Under the pieces are notes generated by a model that had not been told where the DNA came from, made no database searches, and saw nothing but the letters and a program-made list of their open reading frames with translations. A stretch of 64,000 nucleotides of DNA from Lachnospiraceae bacterium (GTDB taxonomy: Bacteria; Bacillota; Clostridia; Lachnospirales; Lachnospiraceae), in assembly GCA_017387565.1 (NCBI GenBank), contig JAFOEY010000046.1:1-64000 (forward strand). Reading direction: 5' to 3'. Below, piece by piece: positions 33,936 through 43,517 of the stretch. How positions within the stretch are numbered: position 1 is the first letter of the stretch; every line of letters starts with the position of its first letter. The translations under genes were made by a program, and so were the position numbers.

Positions 33936-35123
33936 ATGGATAAAAGATTATTTACATCCGAATCAGTAACAGAAGGACATCCGGACAAAGTCTGTGATGC
34001 AATTTCAGACGCGATTTTAGACGCGTGTATGGAACAGGATCCCATGAGCCGAGTTGCCTGTGAAACCGCATGCTGCACCGGTTTTGCATTGGTTACCGGT
34101 GAGATTACAACAAAAGCGCAGCTTGATGTGCCTGCTATTGTCAGAAATACGGTTGAAGAGATTGGTTATACCGATTCTGAAATGGGATTTGATTATAAGA
34201 GCATGGCAGTTATGGTAGCTCTTGATCAGCAGTCAGCTGATATTGCCATGGGCGTTGATAAGGCATTGGAAGCAAAAGAAAATAAAATGTCTGATGATGA
34301 AATTGAAGCCATCGGTGCGGGGGATCAGGGAATGATGTTTGGTTATGCATCCAATGAGACACCGGAGCTTATGCCTTATCCTATCAGTCTTGCGCACAAG
34401 CTGGCATTGCAGCTGACAAAGGTTCGTAAAGACGGAACACTGACTTATTTAAGACCGGACGGAAAAACTCAGGTTTCCGTTGAATATGATGAAAACGGAA
34501 AACCTTTCCGTTTAGAGGCAGTTGTTCTTTCTACTCAGCATGATGCAAATGTTTCTCAAAAACAGATTCATGAGGATATCAAAAAATATGTTTTTGAACC
34601 GGTTCTTCCCAAAGAATTGCTGGACGAAAACACCAAATATTTCATTAATCCGACCGGACGTTTTGTTATCGGCGGTCCTCATGGAGATGCAGGTCTTACC
34701 GGACGTAAGATTATTGTGGATACCTATGGTGGATATGCTCGTCACGGTGGCGGTGCTTTTTCCGGAAAAGACTGTACAAAGGTTGACCGTTCCGCAGCTT
34801 ATGCAGCAAGATATGTGGCAAAAAATATTGTAGCAGCAGGTCTTGCTGATAAATGTGAGATTCAGTTGTCTTATGCAATCGGTGTGGCACAGCCCACATC
34901 TATCATGGTGGATACGTTTGGAACCGGAAAAGTTTCCGATGAAAAGCTGGTTGAAATTGTTCGTGAGAATTTTGATTTGAGACCTGCCGGAATTATCAAG
35001 ATGCTGGATTTGCGTCGTCCGATTTACAAACAGACTGCAGCATATGGCCACTTTGGAAGAAATGATCTGGATTTACCTTGGGAAAAAACAGATAAAGTTG
35101 ATGCAATGAAAAAGTATTTATAG
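33936..35123 (+). CDS. metK: S-adenosylmethionine synthetase
   Basis: MetK makes S-adenosylmethionine from methionine and ATP in the cytoplasm and feeds methylation reactions. The 395-residue protein shows [29 protein letters not shown], the [17 protein letters not shown] loop, [20 protein letters not shown] and C-terminal signatures, all full-length. AGGAGG lies before the ATG. It is regulated by the SAM-I riboswitch directly upstream. Confidence 0.97.
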   Translation: MDKRLFTSESVTEGHPDKVCDAISDAILDACMEQDPMSRVACETACCTGFALVTGEITTKAQLDVPAIVRNTVEEIGYTDSEMGFDYKSMAVMVALDQQSADIAMGVDKALEAKENKMSDDEIEAIGAGDQGMMFGYASNETPELMPYPISLAHKLALQLTKVRKDGTLTYLRPDGKTQVSVEYDENGKPFRLEAVVLSTQHDANVSQKQIHEDIKKYVFEPVLPKELLDENTKYFINPTGRFVIGGPHGDAGLTGRKIIVDTYGGYARHGGGAFSGKDCTKVDRSAAYAARYVAKNIVAAGLADKCEIQLSYAIGVAQPTSIMVDTFGTGKVSDEKLVEIVRENFDLRPAGIIKMLDLRRPIYKQTAAYGHFGRNDLDLPWEKTDKVDAMKKYL

Positions 35124-35224
35124 TAAAATGGAATTGTGGTAGCAAAAGTTGATATCATAGGGCGAAATATCTTTTGCCCCAACATCATTTCATATTGTTA
35201 TATTATAAAGGGGAAATTTAAAGA

Positions 35225-36265
35225 ATGACGTTTGATGAACTTATTGATTATGCGATTTCGCGTCAGGCATCCGATGTTCATATTACAGTTGGGACGGCCT
35301 GTGCGATACGTCGATTTGGAGAACTGGAGATTTTACCGGATATACCGACAGCAGAAGAATCAAAACGAATGATTTTAGATTCCTTGACTGAAGAACAGGT
35401 GGAAAAGGTACTTAACGGACAGGATTTAGACTTTGCATTATTTGCAAGAAATGGTTATCGTTTGCGTGCGAATGTCTATCACCAGCGTAACAATATTGCT
35501 GCATCGTATCGAATTTTAAATCAGACGATTCCTTCTTTCGAAGAATTGGAAATTCCGGCGGCGGTGCAGAAGCTGATTGAGGAGCCAAGAGGATTGGTTT
35601 TGATTACCGGATCGACCGGCTCCGGTAAGACAACGACCATGGCATCCATGATTGATTACATCAATCGCACTAAAAATTTACACGTTATGACAATCGAAGA
35701 TCCGATTGAGTATGTATATTATCACAATAAATCCATGATTCACCAGCGTGAAGTTGGTAAAGACGTAGAGACATTTGCAAAAGCAGTCCGTTCTGCTCTT
35801 CGAGAAGATCCGGATATTATCATGGTTGGTGAGATGCGAGACTATGAGACCATCAGTGCTGCCATTTCCGCAGCAGAAACAGGTCATTTGGTTATTTCAA
35901 CCCTGCATACAACAAGTGCTGCGCAGACGATTGAACGTATTTTAGATGCGTATCCGCCTCATGCACAGGGACAGGCAAGAACACAGCTTGCAAATGTTCT
36001 CCGCGGAGTTGTTACCCAGCTTTTGATTCCGCAGATGAATGGAGAAGGTATGGTGCTTGCAACCGAAGTATTGTTAAATAACGATGCTATTGCTGCCCAG
36101 ATTCGTGATAGCAAGACGCATCAAATTCAAAGCACTATTCAGAGTAACATGGCGATGGGAATGCATACGCTAGAGACTGACTTAAAGAGACTGATGGGAA
36201 GTTTTCGCATTTCCCGTGAGGATGCACTGGCTGCTGCAAACAATCCGAAAGAATTGATGATGTAG
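35225..36265 (+). CDS. pilT: Type IV pilus retraction ATPase PilT
   Basis: PilT-family ATPases power retraction of type IV pili. The 346-residue protein has a PAS-like N-terminal domain and the RecA-like core with Walker A (ITGSTGSGKTTT), an Asp box (TIEDPIEYV), Walker B (DPDIIMVGEMRD), the His box (TGHLVISTLHT), and the PilT-like C-terminal AIRE-equivalent region lacking the PilB zinc segment. This makes PilT more likely than the extension motor PilB. No other pilus gene is in the window. AAAGGGG lies 11 bases before the ATG. Confidence 0.9.
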   Translation: MTFDELIDYAISRQASDVHITVGTACAIRRFGELEILPDIPTAEESKRMILDSLTEEQVEKVLNGQDLDFALFARNGYRLRANVYHQRNNIAASYRILNQTIPSFEELEIPAAVQKLIEEPRGLVLITGSTGSGKTTTMASMIDYINRTKNLHVMTIEDPIEYVYYHNKSMIHQREVGKDVETFAKAVRSALREDPDIIMVGEMRDYETISAAISAAETGHLVISTLHTTSAAQTIERILDAYPPHAQGQARTQLANVLRGVVTQLLIPQMNGEGMVLATEVLLNNDAIAAQIRDSKTHQIQSTIQSNMAMGMHTLETDLKRLMGSFRISREDALAAANNPKELMM

Positions 36266-36288
36266 CATAATAAGTAAAAAGTAAAGAT

Positions 36289-36342
36289 AAAAAGAATGTC
36301 AGATTTGTAAAATTTTATTTCCTAACTGACATTCTTTTTTTT
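36289..36342 (+). terminator. Rho-independent terminator of pilT
   Basis: AAAGAATGTCAG pairs with CTGACATTCTTT with a 23-base loop, followed by T residues, 24 bases after the pilT stop. Confidence 0.9.
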
Positions 36343-36357
36343 ATGCATTATAATAAT

Positions 36358-36509
36358 GATATCAGGGTCAAAAGGTTATACTTTTCAAGCTTGCTTGAAA
36401 AAGTATAACTTTGGGACCCGCAAAACATGAGAAAGTAGCCCGATTAGGGCGGATTTCAAATGTTTTCAGGATTGCGAGAGCACAAAGTGCGTAGCAATCC
36501 GTAGGTATC
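36358..36509 (+). repeat. Dispersed stem-loop repeat, copy 4 (full three-module element)
   Basis: This 152-base copy is the most complete: GATATCAGGGTC at one end and GTAGGTATC at the other, with three stem-loops between. The first pairs TTATACTTTTCAAGC with GCTTGAAAAAGTATAA; the second is GCCC-GATTA-GGGC between AAACAT and ATGTTT; the third pairs GGATTGC with GCAATCC around GCAC-AAA-GTGC. It lies between pilT and dnaE, beyond the pilT terminator. Confidence 0.85.
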
Positions 36510-36605
36510 ATGTGCACAATACATTAACTGCAAAGCTGAGGAGCTGTTTGCAGACATGAGTTTTCAGAAATCATTCCTGCAGGCAGGAGAAGGAGGAAAT
36601 CCGTT

Positions 36606-39600
36606 ATGGCATTTACACATCTTCATGTGCATACAGAGTATTCTTTGTTGGATGGTTCCAACAAAGTTAAAGAATGCGTCAAACGGGTAAAAGAACTTGG
36701 GATGGATAGCTGTGCGATTACGGACCATGGTGTTATGTATGGTGTAATCAATTTTTATCGTGCAGCAAAAGAAGCCGGAATTAATCCAATTCTTGGTTGT
36801 GAGGTCTATGTTGCACCGGGCTCGCGGTTTGATAAAGAAGCCGGTGTGGGCGATGACCGATATTATCATTTGGTTTTGCTGGCTGAAAATAATACCGGTT
36901 ATGCTAATCTGGTTAAGATTGTCAGTAAAGGACATACCGAAGGTTTTTATTATAAGCCGCGCGTGGATTTGGAAGTATTAGAAAAGTATCACGAGGGAAT
37001 TATTGCCTTGTCTGCATGCCTTGCTGGTGAAGTACAGAGAAATATCATGAAAGGGCTTATGGATGAGGCGGAAAAATCAGCCATTCGTTATGAAAAAATT
37101 TTTGGAAAGGGAAATTTCTTTTTAGAATTACAGGATCATGGTCTTGCAGAGCAGCAAAAGGTCAATGCGGCTTTGTTGTCCATGAGTAAAAAACTTATGA
37201 TACCGCTGGTTGCCACCAATGATGTTCATTATACTTATGCGGAGGATGTAAAGCCGCATGATATTCTTTTGTGTCTGCAGACCGGTAAAAAGCTTGCGGA
37301 TGAAGACCGCATGCGCTATGAAGGTGGTCAGTACTATATTAAGAGTGAAGAGGAAATGCGGTCACTTTTCCCCTATGCACTCGAGGCTGTTGAAAATACA
37401 CATAAAATCGCAGAAAGATGCCATGTTGAAATTGAGTTTGGTGTAACTAAGCTGCCAAAGTTTGATGTACCGGAAGGATACGATTCCTGGACATATCTAA
37501 ATAAGCTGTGTTTTGACGGATTGAAGGAACGGTATGAATCAGATGAAGACGGTTCCCTGGCAAAACGTCTGCAATTTGAGTTGGATACCATTAAAACGAT
37601 GGGTTATGTGGATTATTTTTTGATTGTCTGGGATTTTATCAACTATGCCAGAAGTCATGGAATTATGGTTGGACCCGGACGTGGTTCGGCAGCCGGAAGT
37701 ATGGTTGCCTATTGCTTAAAAATTTCTCAGGTAGATCCTATTCGTTACAATCTGATTTTTGAGCGTTTCTTAAATCCGGAACGTGTAACCATGCCTGATA
37801 TTGATGTGGATTTCTGCCCGGATGGTCGCCAGAAGGTCATTGATTATGTCAGTGACAAATATGGAGCGGATAAAGTGGTGCAGATTATTACCTTTGGTAC
37901 GATGGCTGCCAAAGGCGTAATCCGTGATGTGGCACGTGTGATGGATCTTCCATATTCTTATGCAGACTCCATTGCCAAAATGATTCCCAAGGAATTAAAT
38001 ATTACGCTCGAAAAATCTTTGGAAATGAATCTGGAATTAAAAGCTTTATACGATACGGACGATCAGGTACATGAATTGATTGACATGTGTAAGCGTTTGG
38101 AAGGATTGCCGCGAAACGCATCGACACATGCCTCCGGTGTGGTAATCTGCCAAAGGCCGGCGGATGATTTTGTGCCGTTATCACGAGGAACAGAAGGTGC
38201 CATTGTGACACAGTTTGAAAAAGATACGGTGGAACAGCTGGGCCTGTTAAAAATGGACTTTTTGGGACTTCGCAATCTGACCATTATCGAGGATGCCTGT
38301 GATCTGATTGAAATGAGCACCGGGAAAAAGATTGATATTGACAATATTGATTACAATGAAAAAGAAGTGTATGAATCGCTTTGGACCGGAAAAACGGACG
38401 GCGTATTCCAGCTTGAAAGCAACGGGATGAAGAGCTTTATGAAGGAGTTAAAACCCCAGAGCATGGAGGATGTGATTGCCGGAATTTCTTTGTATCGTCC
38501 GGGACCGATGGATTTTATTCCGAAATACATTGAAGGTAAAAATAATCGAAGCGCGGTTACATACTCCTGCCCGGAGCTACAGCCCATCCTTGAGCCGACA
38601 TATGGCTGTATCGTCTATCAGGAACAGGTTATGCAGATTGTAAGGGATTTGGGAGGCTATACCCTTGGCCGAAGTGATCTGGTTCGACGTGCCATGAGTA
38701 AGAAAAAATCTTCTGTTATGGAGGAGGAACGTAAAAACTTTGTATACGGAAATGAAAAAGAAGGCGTTCCGGGCTGTGTGGCGAAAGGAATTCCGGCTGA
38801 GGTAGCGGATCATATCTTTGGTGAAATGATGGATTTTGCCAAATATGCTTTTAATAAATCCCATGCTGCCTGCTATGCGGTTGTTGCCTATCAGACAGCA
38901 TGGTTAAAATATCATTATCCGGTAGAATATATGGCCGCGTTATTGACTTCGGTCATTGATGAATCTAAAAAAATATCTGCTTATATTATGACTTGTAAAA
39001 ATATGGGAATACCGATATTACCGCCGGATGTCAATGAAGGACTTGTTGGTTTTTCTGTAAAAGACGGCTCTATTATCTATGCTTTGACGGCAATAAAAGG
39101 TGTCGGAAACAATGTGGTCAATGCTATTGTAAACGAGAGAGAGGCAAGAGGTCCTTATACAACCATCAACGATTTTATCACAAGACTTGCTGACAAAGAT
39201 ATCAATAAACGACTGGTGGAAAACTTTATCAAAGCCGGTGCGTTTGACAGTCTTCCCGGTAACAGGGCACAGAAGATGAGTGTGTTTGGTCCGATTATGG
39301 ACAGCATTCAAAAGGATCAGAAGAATAATCTGGCAGGGCAGCTTTCTTTGTTTGATCTTGCCTGCGAGGAGCAGAAACAGGAATTTGATATCCGTATGCC
39401 GGATGTTGCGGAATATAAAAAAGAAGTATTACTCAATTTTGAAAAAGAAGTAACTGGTTTCTATGTCAGCGGGCACCCGTTGGATGAATATGAAGATTTC
39501 TGGAAAAAGAGAATCTCTGCCACAACGGCAGAGTTTATGTATAACGATGAACTGGAGGAAGGACAGGAACAGAATCAGATTGAAGATGGAATCAAGGCAA

Positions 39601-40070
39601 CAATCGGTGGAATGATTACTGCGAAAACGACGAAGTATACCAGAAATAACAAGATGATGGCTTTTTTGACCGTTGAAGATCTTGCAGGAAGTGTAGAAGT
39701 TATTGTATTTCCAAGACAATATGAAATTTATGGCCCCAAAATGAATGAAGAGGAAAAGGTTTTCATTACCGGAAAAACAAACGTAGAAGATGAAAAAGAT
39801 GGAAAACTGATTTTAGAAACCATGGTTACGTTTGAAGATGCTCCCAAAAAGCTTTGGATTAAGTTTCCATCCATTGCTGAGTATGAAAAAAAGGCGGCGG
39901 TTTTAAACTCTGTTCTGGAGACTTCCGAAGGAAATGACGAAGTTATTATCTACTGTGAAGCAGAGAAAAAGATGAATAAACTTCCTAAGAATTGTAATAT
40001 TAAAGCTGATGATGAAATCTTAAATCATCTCAAATCAGCGTTTGGGGAAGATTGTATCCGACTGGTTTAA
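36606..40070 (+). CDS. dnaE: DNA polymerase III alpha subunit
   Basis: DnaE is a replicative polymerase of the C family; in Firmicutes it usually works with PolC on the lagging strand. The 1154-residue protein has an N-terminal PHP domain (HLHVHTEYSLLDG), the palm catalytic aspartates in PDIDVDF (Asp398 and Asp400) and MDFLGLR (Asp551), a helix-hairpin-helix region, and a C-terminal OB fold. Fingers and beta-binding segments are of usual length. AGGAGG lies nine bases before the ATG. pfkA follows 171 bases on, a common clostridial order. Confidence 0.97.
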   Translation: MAFTHLHVHTEYSLLDGSNKVKECVKRVKELGMDSCAITDHGVMYGVINFYRAAKEAGINPILGCEVYVAPGSRFDKEAGVGDDRYYHLVLLAENNTGYANLVKIVSKGHTEGFYYKPRVDLEVLEKYHEGIIALSACLAGEVQRNIMKGLMDEAEKSAIRYEKIFGKGNFFLELQDHGLAEQQKVNAALLSMSKKLMIPLVATNDVHYTYAEDVKPHDILLCLQTGKKLADEDRMRYEGGQYYIKSEEEMRSLFPYALEAVENTHKIAERCHVEIEFGVTKLPKFDVPEGYDSWTYLNKLCFDGLKERYESDEDGSLAKRLQFELDTIKTMGYVDYFLIVWDFINYARSHGIMVGPGRGSAAGSMVAYCLKISQVDPIRYNLIFERFLNPERVTMPDIDVDFCPDGRQKVIDYVSDKYGADKVVQIITFGTMAAKGVIRDVARVMDLPYSYADSIAKMIPKELNITLEKSLEMNLELKALYDTDDQVHELIDMCKRLEGLPRNASTHASGVVICQRPADDFVPLSRGTEGAIVTQFEKDTVEQLGLLKMDFLGLRNLTIIEDACDLIEMSTGKKIDIDNIDYNEKEVYESLWTGKTDGVFQLESNGMKSFMKELKPQSMEDVIAGISLYRPGPMDFIPKYIEGKNNRSAVTYSCPELQPILEPTYGCIVYQEQVMQIVRDLGGYTLGRSDLVRRAMSKKKSSVMEEERKNFVYGNEKEGVPGCVAKGIPAEVADHIFGEMMDFAKYAFNKSHAACYAVVAYQTAWLKYHYPVEYMAALLTSVIDESKKISAYIMTCKNMGIPILPPDVNEGLVGFSVKDGSIIYALTAIKGVGNNVVNAIVNEREARGPYTTINDFITRLADKDINKRLVENFIKAGAFDSLPGNRAQKMSVFGPIMDSIQKDQKNNLAGQLSLFDLACEEQKQEFDIRMPDVAEYKKEVLLNFEKEVTGFYVSGHPLDEYEDFWKKRISATTAEFMYNDELEEGQEQNQIEDGIKATIGGMITAKTTKYTRNNKMMAFLTVEDLAGSVEVIVFPRQYEIYGPKMNEEEKVFITGKTNVEDEKDGKLILETMVTFEDAPKKLWIKFPSIAEYEKKAAVLNSVLETSEGNDEVIIYCEAEKKMNKLPKNCNIKADDEILNHLKSAFGEDCIRLV

Positions 40071-40241
40071 ATTCCATTTAATTTATCATTTTGAAAGTAA
40101 TAGTATCCTTATTCATGGAAAATTGCAGAAAGCTTATCCAAAATATACATGGAAAACCTACGAAAAATCTGTATTTTATTGAAATAAGGGAAAAAAAGGG
40201 TTAAAATAAGACGACGTGTTAAGCGAAACGGAGGAGACAGA

Positions 40242-41216
40242 ATGGCAAAAGAAATTAAAACAATCGGTGTCTTAACAAGTGGTGGGGATGCTCCCGGAAT
40301 GAATGCCGCAATTCGTGCGGTAACCAGAAAAGCGATTAATAACGGAGTAAAAGTAAAGGGCATAAAAAAGGGTTATCAGGGGCTGTTAAATGAAGAAATT
40401 ATTGATTTAGACAGACATGATGTTTCTGATACCATTCAAAAAGGCGGAACGATTTTAGGAACTGCCAGATGTATGGAATTTAAGACTGAAGAAGGCCAGG
40501 CAAAAGGGGCAGAGATTTGCAGAAAGCATGGCATTGACGGCATTGTGGTAATCGGAGGCGACGGTTCATACCGCGGCGCGCAGGCATTGTCAAAGCATGG
40601 AATTAATACCATTGGTCTTCCGGGAACCATTGATTTGGATATTTCCTGTACGGATTATACCATTGGTTTTGATACGGCAATCAATACAGCGATGGAAGCC
40701 ATTGACAAAATACGTGATACATCATCTTCTCATGAACGATGCAGTATCGTAGAAGTAATGGGACGAAATGCCGGTTATATTGCACTGTGGTGCGGTGTTG
40801 CATGTGGTGCGGATGATATCCTGCTTCCGGAGAAATATGATTACAATGAGCAGGCCATTATCAATAACATTATCCGAAACAGGAAGCTTGGAAAAACACA
40901 TCATATTATTGTAAATGCAGAAGGAATTGGACATTCCACTTCCATGGCAAGACGTATCGAAGCCGCAACCGGTATTGAGACGAGAGCTACCATTATCGGT
41001 TACATGCAGCGTGGCGGCAGTCCGAGCTGTAAAGACCGATACTATGCATCCATGATGGGAGCTTATGCGGCGGACATTCTCTGCGAGGGAAAGACGAATC
41101 GGGTTGTGGCACATGCCGGCGGAAAATTTGTGGATTATGATATTGATGAAGCACTTGCCATGCAAAAGAGTATTGATGAATATCAGTATGAAGTAAGCAA
41201 CGCCTTGTATCGATAA
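40242..41216 (+). CDS. pfkA: 6-phosphofructokinase
   Basis: PfkA phosphorylates fructose 6-phosphate in glycolysis. The 324-residue protein begins with TIGVLTSGGDAPGMNAAIRA and has GGDGSYRGA (glycine after GGD points to ATP as phosphate donor, not PPi) and the catalytic region PGTIDLDISCTDYTIGFDTA. The usual IDND reads IDLD here; both catalytic aspartates remain. Effector-binding RATxxGYxQRGG is present (RATIIGYMQRGG). GGAGGA precedes the ATG. It ends in a terminator. Confidence 0.96.
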   Translation: MAKEIKTIGVLTSGGDAPGMNAAIRAVTRKAINNGVKVKGIKKGYQGLLNEEIIDLDRHDVSDTIQKGGTILGTARCMEFKTEEGQAKGAEICRKHGIDGIVVIGGDGSYRGAQALSKHGINTIGLPGTIDLDISCTDYTIGFDTAINTAMEAIDKIRDTSSSHERCSIVEVMGRNAGYIALWCGVACGADDILLPEKYDYNEQAIINNIIRNRKLGKTHHIIVNAEGIGHSTSMARRIEAATGIETRATIIGYMQRGGSPSCKDRYYASMMGAYAADILCEGKTNRVVAHAGGKFVDYDIDEALAMQKSIDEYQYEVSNALYR

Positions 41217-41220
41217 TAGG

Positions 41221-41273
41221 AAAGCCATATCTGTATAGATAAGCATATGCTTACCGGCAGAATGGCTTTTTTT
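41221..41273 (+). terminator. Terminator of pfkA
   Basis: AAAGCCAT pairs with ATGGCTTT across a loop containing an inner AGCATATGCT palindrome, followed by a T-run; five bases after the pfkA stop. Confidence 0.85.
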
Positions 41274-41316
41274 ACGCGTCATCTTTTTTAGAAGTAATTT
41301 CATTGGTTGAACCCAT

Positions 41317-41396
41317 GATACCAACGGATTGCTACGCACTTTGTGCTCTCGCAATCCTAAAACATTCGAAATCCGCCCTAATCGGGCTGCTTTCTT
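41317..41396 (-). repeat. Dispersed stem-loop repeat, copy 5
   Basis: Read here it starts GATACCAACGGATTGC, then GCACTTTGTGC, GCAATCC, AAAACATTCG, CGCCC-TAATC-GGGC; this is the second and third modules of the 36358 element, in reverse, with the first hairpin missing. It lies between pfkA and the rRNA methylase gene. Confidence 0.8.
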
Positions 41397-41466
41397 TGAT
41401 TGAAAATCTCTTTAATTGATAAATAGATTTTGGGATTAAAAGGTATTTTAGTAAGTAGAGGAATAT

Positions 41467-42468
41467 ATGATTATATCGGCATCAAATAAAAAAGTTAAGA
41501 ATATAGCAGCTCTTCTTTCGCGTTCCAGAGAACGGAAAAAGCGGGGCGTCTTTGTAGTAGAAGGAATTAAGATGTTTACGGAGGCGCCGATAGACAGAAT
41601 TTTGGAAGTATATATAGAAGAAACTCTTTTTGGGGAGATTCTTGCGGGTAAGTCAGATGAAGAATTTGTAAAGAAACTGGATCAAATAACAGGATGCCTG
41701 CAAAAGAAGGATGGAAAGAATTGTGCCATAGAAAACAACGGTATTTCTGTGGAATTTGAAATTGTGCGCGATGATATCTTTCGAAAAATGAGTGATACGC
41801 AGACCCCGCAGGGAATTTTATGTGTGGTAAAGCGATTGGATGAAACATTTGAAGATCTGATGAAAGAAAATCAAATGAAAGAATGCCAAAAAACAGAATA
41901 CCAAGAAAAAGGTAATCATCAAAAAGATAATCATCATAAAGATAAACACCAAAAAGACAATCAGAAAAAAGATTATCAAGAAAAAGATGGTCAGGCAGAA
42001 AGAGAATGCGCAAAAGGTCTGTATTTAATTTTAGAAGATATACAGGACCCGGGAAATCTCGGAACTATGATAAGAGCCGGAGAAGGAGCCGGGGTTAGCG
42101 GCATCATCATGAGTGATAAGACGGTGGATGTGTACAATCCAAAGACAATTCGTGCAACAATGGGAAGTATCTATCGCGTCCCGTTTTGTTATGTGAGTGA
42201 TTTGCATCGCTGTATCAAAGACTTGCAGGAGTGTGATATAAAGGTATATGCCGCACATCTAAAAGGAGAAGAAGCTTATGATTTACAGAATTACTGCAGG
42301 TCTGTAGCATTTTTAATTGGAAATGAAGGAAACGGTTTAAAGGATGAAACTGCTGAGTTAGCGGATGCTTACATTAAAATTCCCATGCTTGGTAAGGTGG
42401 AGTCGTTAAACGCTGCAATCGCAGCAACATTATTGGTCTATGAAGCGGCCAGACAGAGGAGGAATTGA
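41467..42468 (+). CDS. TrmH-family RNA methyltransferase with repeat-rich linker
   Basis: This 333-residue SPOUT methyltransferase (SpoU/TrmH) puts a 2'-O-methyl on rRNA or tRNA with SAM as donor. The N-terminal substrate-binding domain (residues 1-125) has KNIAALLSRSRERKKRGVFVVEG; the C-terminal SPOUT domain starts near residue 180 with LILEDIQDPGNLGTMIRAGEGAG and ends in the knot IGNEGNGL and IPMLGKVESLNAAIAATLLVYEA. Between them lies an unusual linker of about 45 residues made of five-residue repeats (NHQKD, NHHKD, KHQKD, NQKKD, YQEKD). Such linkers are short in relatives. AGAGGA precedes the ATG. proC follows after one base. Confidence 0.9.
   Translation: MIISASNKKVKNIAALLSRSRERKKRGVFVVEGIKMFTEAPIDRILEVYIEETLFGEILAGKSDEEFVKKLDQITGCLQKKDGKNCAIENNGISVEFEIVRDDIFRKMSDTQTPQGILCVVKRLDETFEDLMKENQMKECQKTEYQEKGNHQKDNHHKDKHQKDNQKKDYQEKDGQAERECAKGLYLILEDIQDPGNLGTMIRAGEGAGVSGIIMSDKTVDVYNPKTIRATMGSIYRVPFCYVSDLHRCIKDLQECDIKVYAAHLKGEEAYDLQNYCRSVAFLIGNEGNGLKDETAELADAYIKIPMLGKVESLNAAIAATLLVYEAARQRRN
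41866..41990 (+). repeat. 15-base tandem repeat inside the rRNA methylase gene
   Basis: At least six imperfect 15-base units of the type AATCATCAAAAAGAT encode the NHQKD-like pentapeptides between the two domains. It looks like a recent or ongoing expansion by replication slippage. Confidence 0.8.
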
Positions 42469-42469
42469 A

Positions 42470-43273
42470 ATGAAAATTGGATTTATCGGATTAGGAAATA
42501 TGGCAACCGCCATCATTGGAGGAATTTTAAAGAATGGACTTGTGAATCCGGCAGATATCATGGGCTCTGCCCATACAGAAGCTACGGTAAAAAAAGCTGT
42601 GGAGCAGTATCAGATTACAGGTGCTTTTGATAATAAGGAAGTGGCAGCATATGTCGATTATCTGGTGTTAGCGGTGAAACCCCAGATGTATCCTGCCGTA
42701 ATTGAAGAAATCAGACAGGTAGTCCGGAAAGATACAGTCATTATCAGTATTGCACCAGGGAAGACTTTGCAGTGGCTGGCTGATTTGTTTATAAAAGATA
42801 TTCATGAAATCAAACTGGTGCGTTGTATGCCGAATACACCGGCTTTGGTTATGGAAGGATGCACCGGTGTCTGCTTCGGAGAAACGGTTTCATCTCAGGA
42901 AAAAGAAACTGTCATGCAGTTGTTAAATAGTTTCGGAAAAGCCATTGAGGTACCGGAAAATCTTATGGATACCGTGGTTGGAGTTAGCGGAAGCTCACCA
43001 GCATATGTATTTATGTTTATCGAGGCGATGGCTGATGCAGCTGTAGCCGATGGAATGCCCAGAAAACTTGCATATGAATTTGCTGCACAATCCGTACTTG
43101 GCAGTGCCAAAATGGTTTTAGAAAGCGGAAAACATCCCGGAGAGTTGAAAGATATGGTATGTTCACCCGGCGGAACGACAATAGAAGCAGTTCGTGTACT
43201 TGAGAAAACCGGACTTAGAAGTAGTGTAATGGAGGCCCAGAAAGCCTGTGTGGCAAAAGCCAAAGGTATGTGA
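42470..43273 (+). CDS. proC: Pyrroline-5-carboxylate reductase
   Basis: ProC reduces pyrroline-5-carboxylate to proline with NAD(P)H, the last step of proline synthesis. The 267-residue protein starts IGFIGLGNMATAIIGGIL (Rossmann dinucleotide site) and has LVRCMPNTPALV, GVSGSSPAYVFMFIEAMADAAV and SPGGTTIEA, the classic substrate/dimer motifs. AGGAGG lies just before the ATG at 42470, overlapping the end of the upstream methylase gene. No clear terminator follows. Confidence 0.96.
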   Translation: MKIGFIGLGNMATAIIGGILKNGLVNPADIMGSAHTEATVKKAVEQYQITGAFDNKEVAAYVDYLVLAVKPQMYPAVIEEIRQVVRKDTVIISIAPGKTLQWLADLFIKDIHEIKLVRCMPNTPALVMEGCTGVCFGETVSSQEKETVMQLLNSFGKAIEVPENLMDTVVGVSGSSPAYVFMFIEAMADAAVADGMPRKLAYEFAAQSVLGSAKMVLESGKHPGELKDMVCSPGGTTIEAVRVLEKTGLRSSVMEAQKACVAKAKGM

Positions 43274-43517
43274 CAATAGAAATAACCGTATCCGGAAAGT
43301 GCCTGAAAAGTAGCAAAAGATATGGGTGAAGAACCAAAAAGCATGTAAAATTTGACAAATTTTAAGGAATCTGCTATTATAACCAAAATCTGTGCTTTTA
43401 ACAATTTTGTAATATTTATACATAAAATTGAAACAATTTGAATTCAAAAAACTTTTGAGCCCAACTTCTTTGTATAGTTATACAAGTTAATGGGGATCGT
43501 TTGTAGTGGAGGATTAC

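Noticed and set aside
34512-35051. Minus-strand open frame of 179 codons across metK
   Set aside because: It lies wholly within a conserved metK gene, has no ribosome site and no recognisable family.
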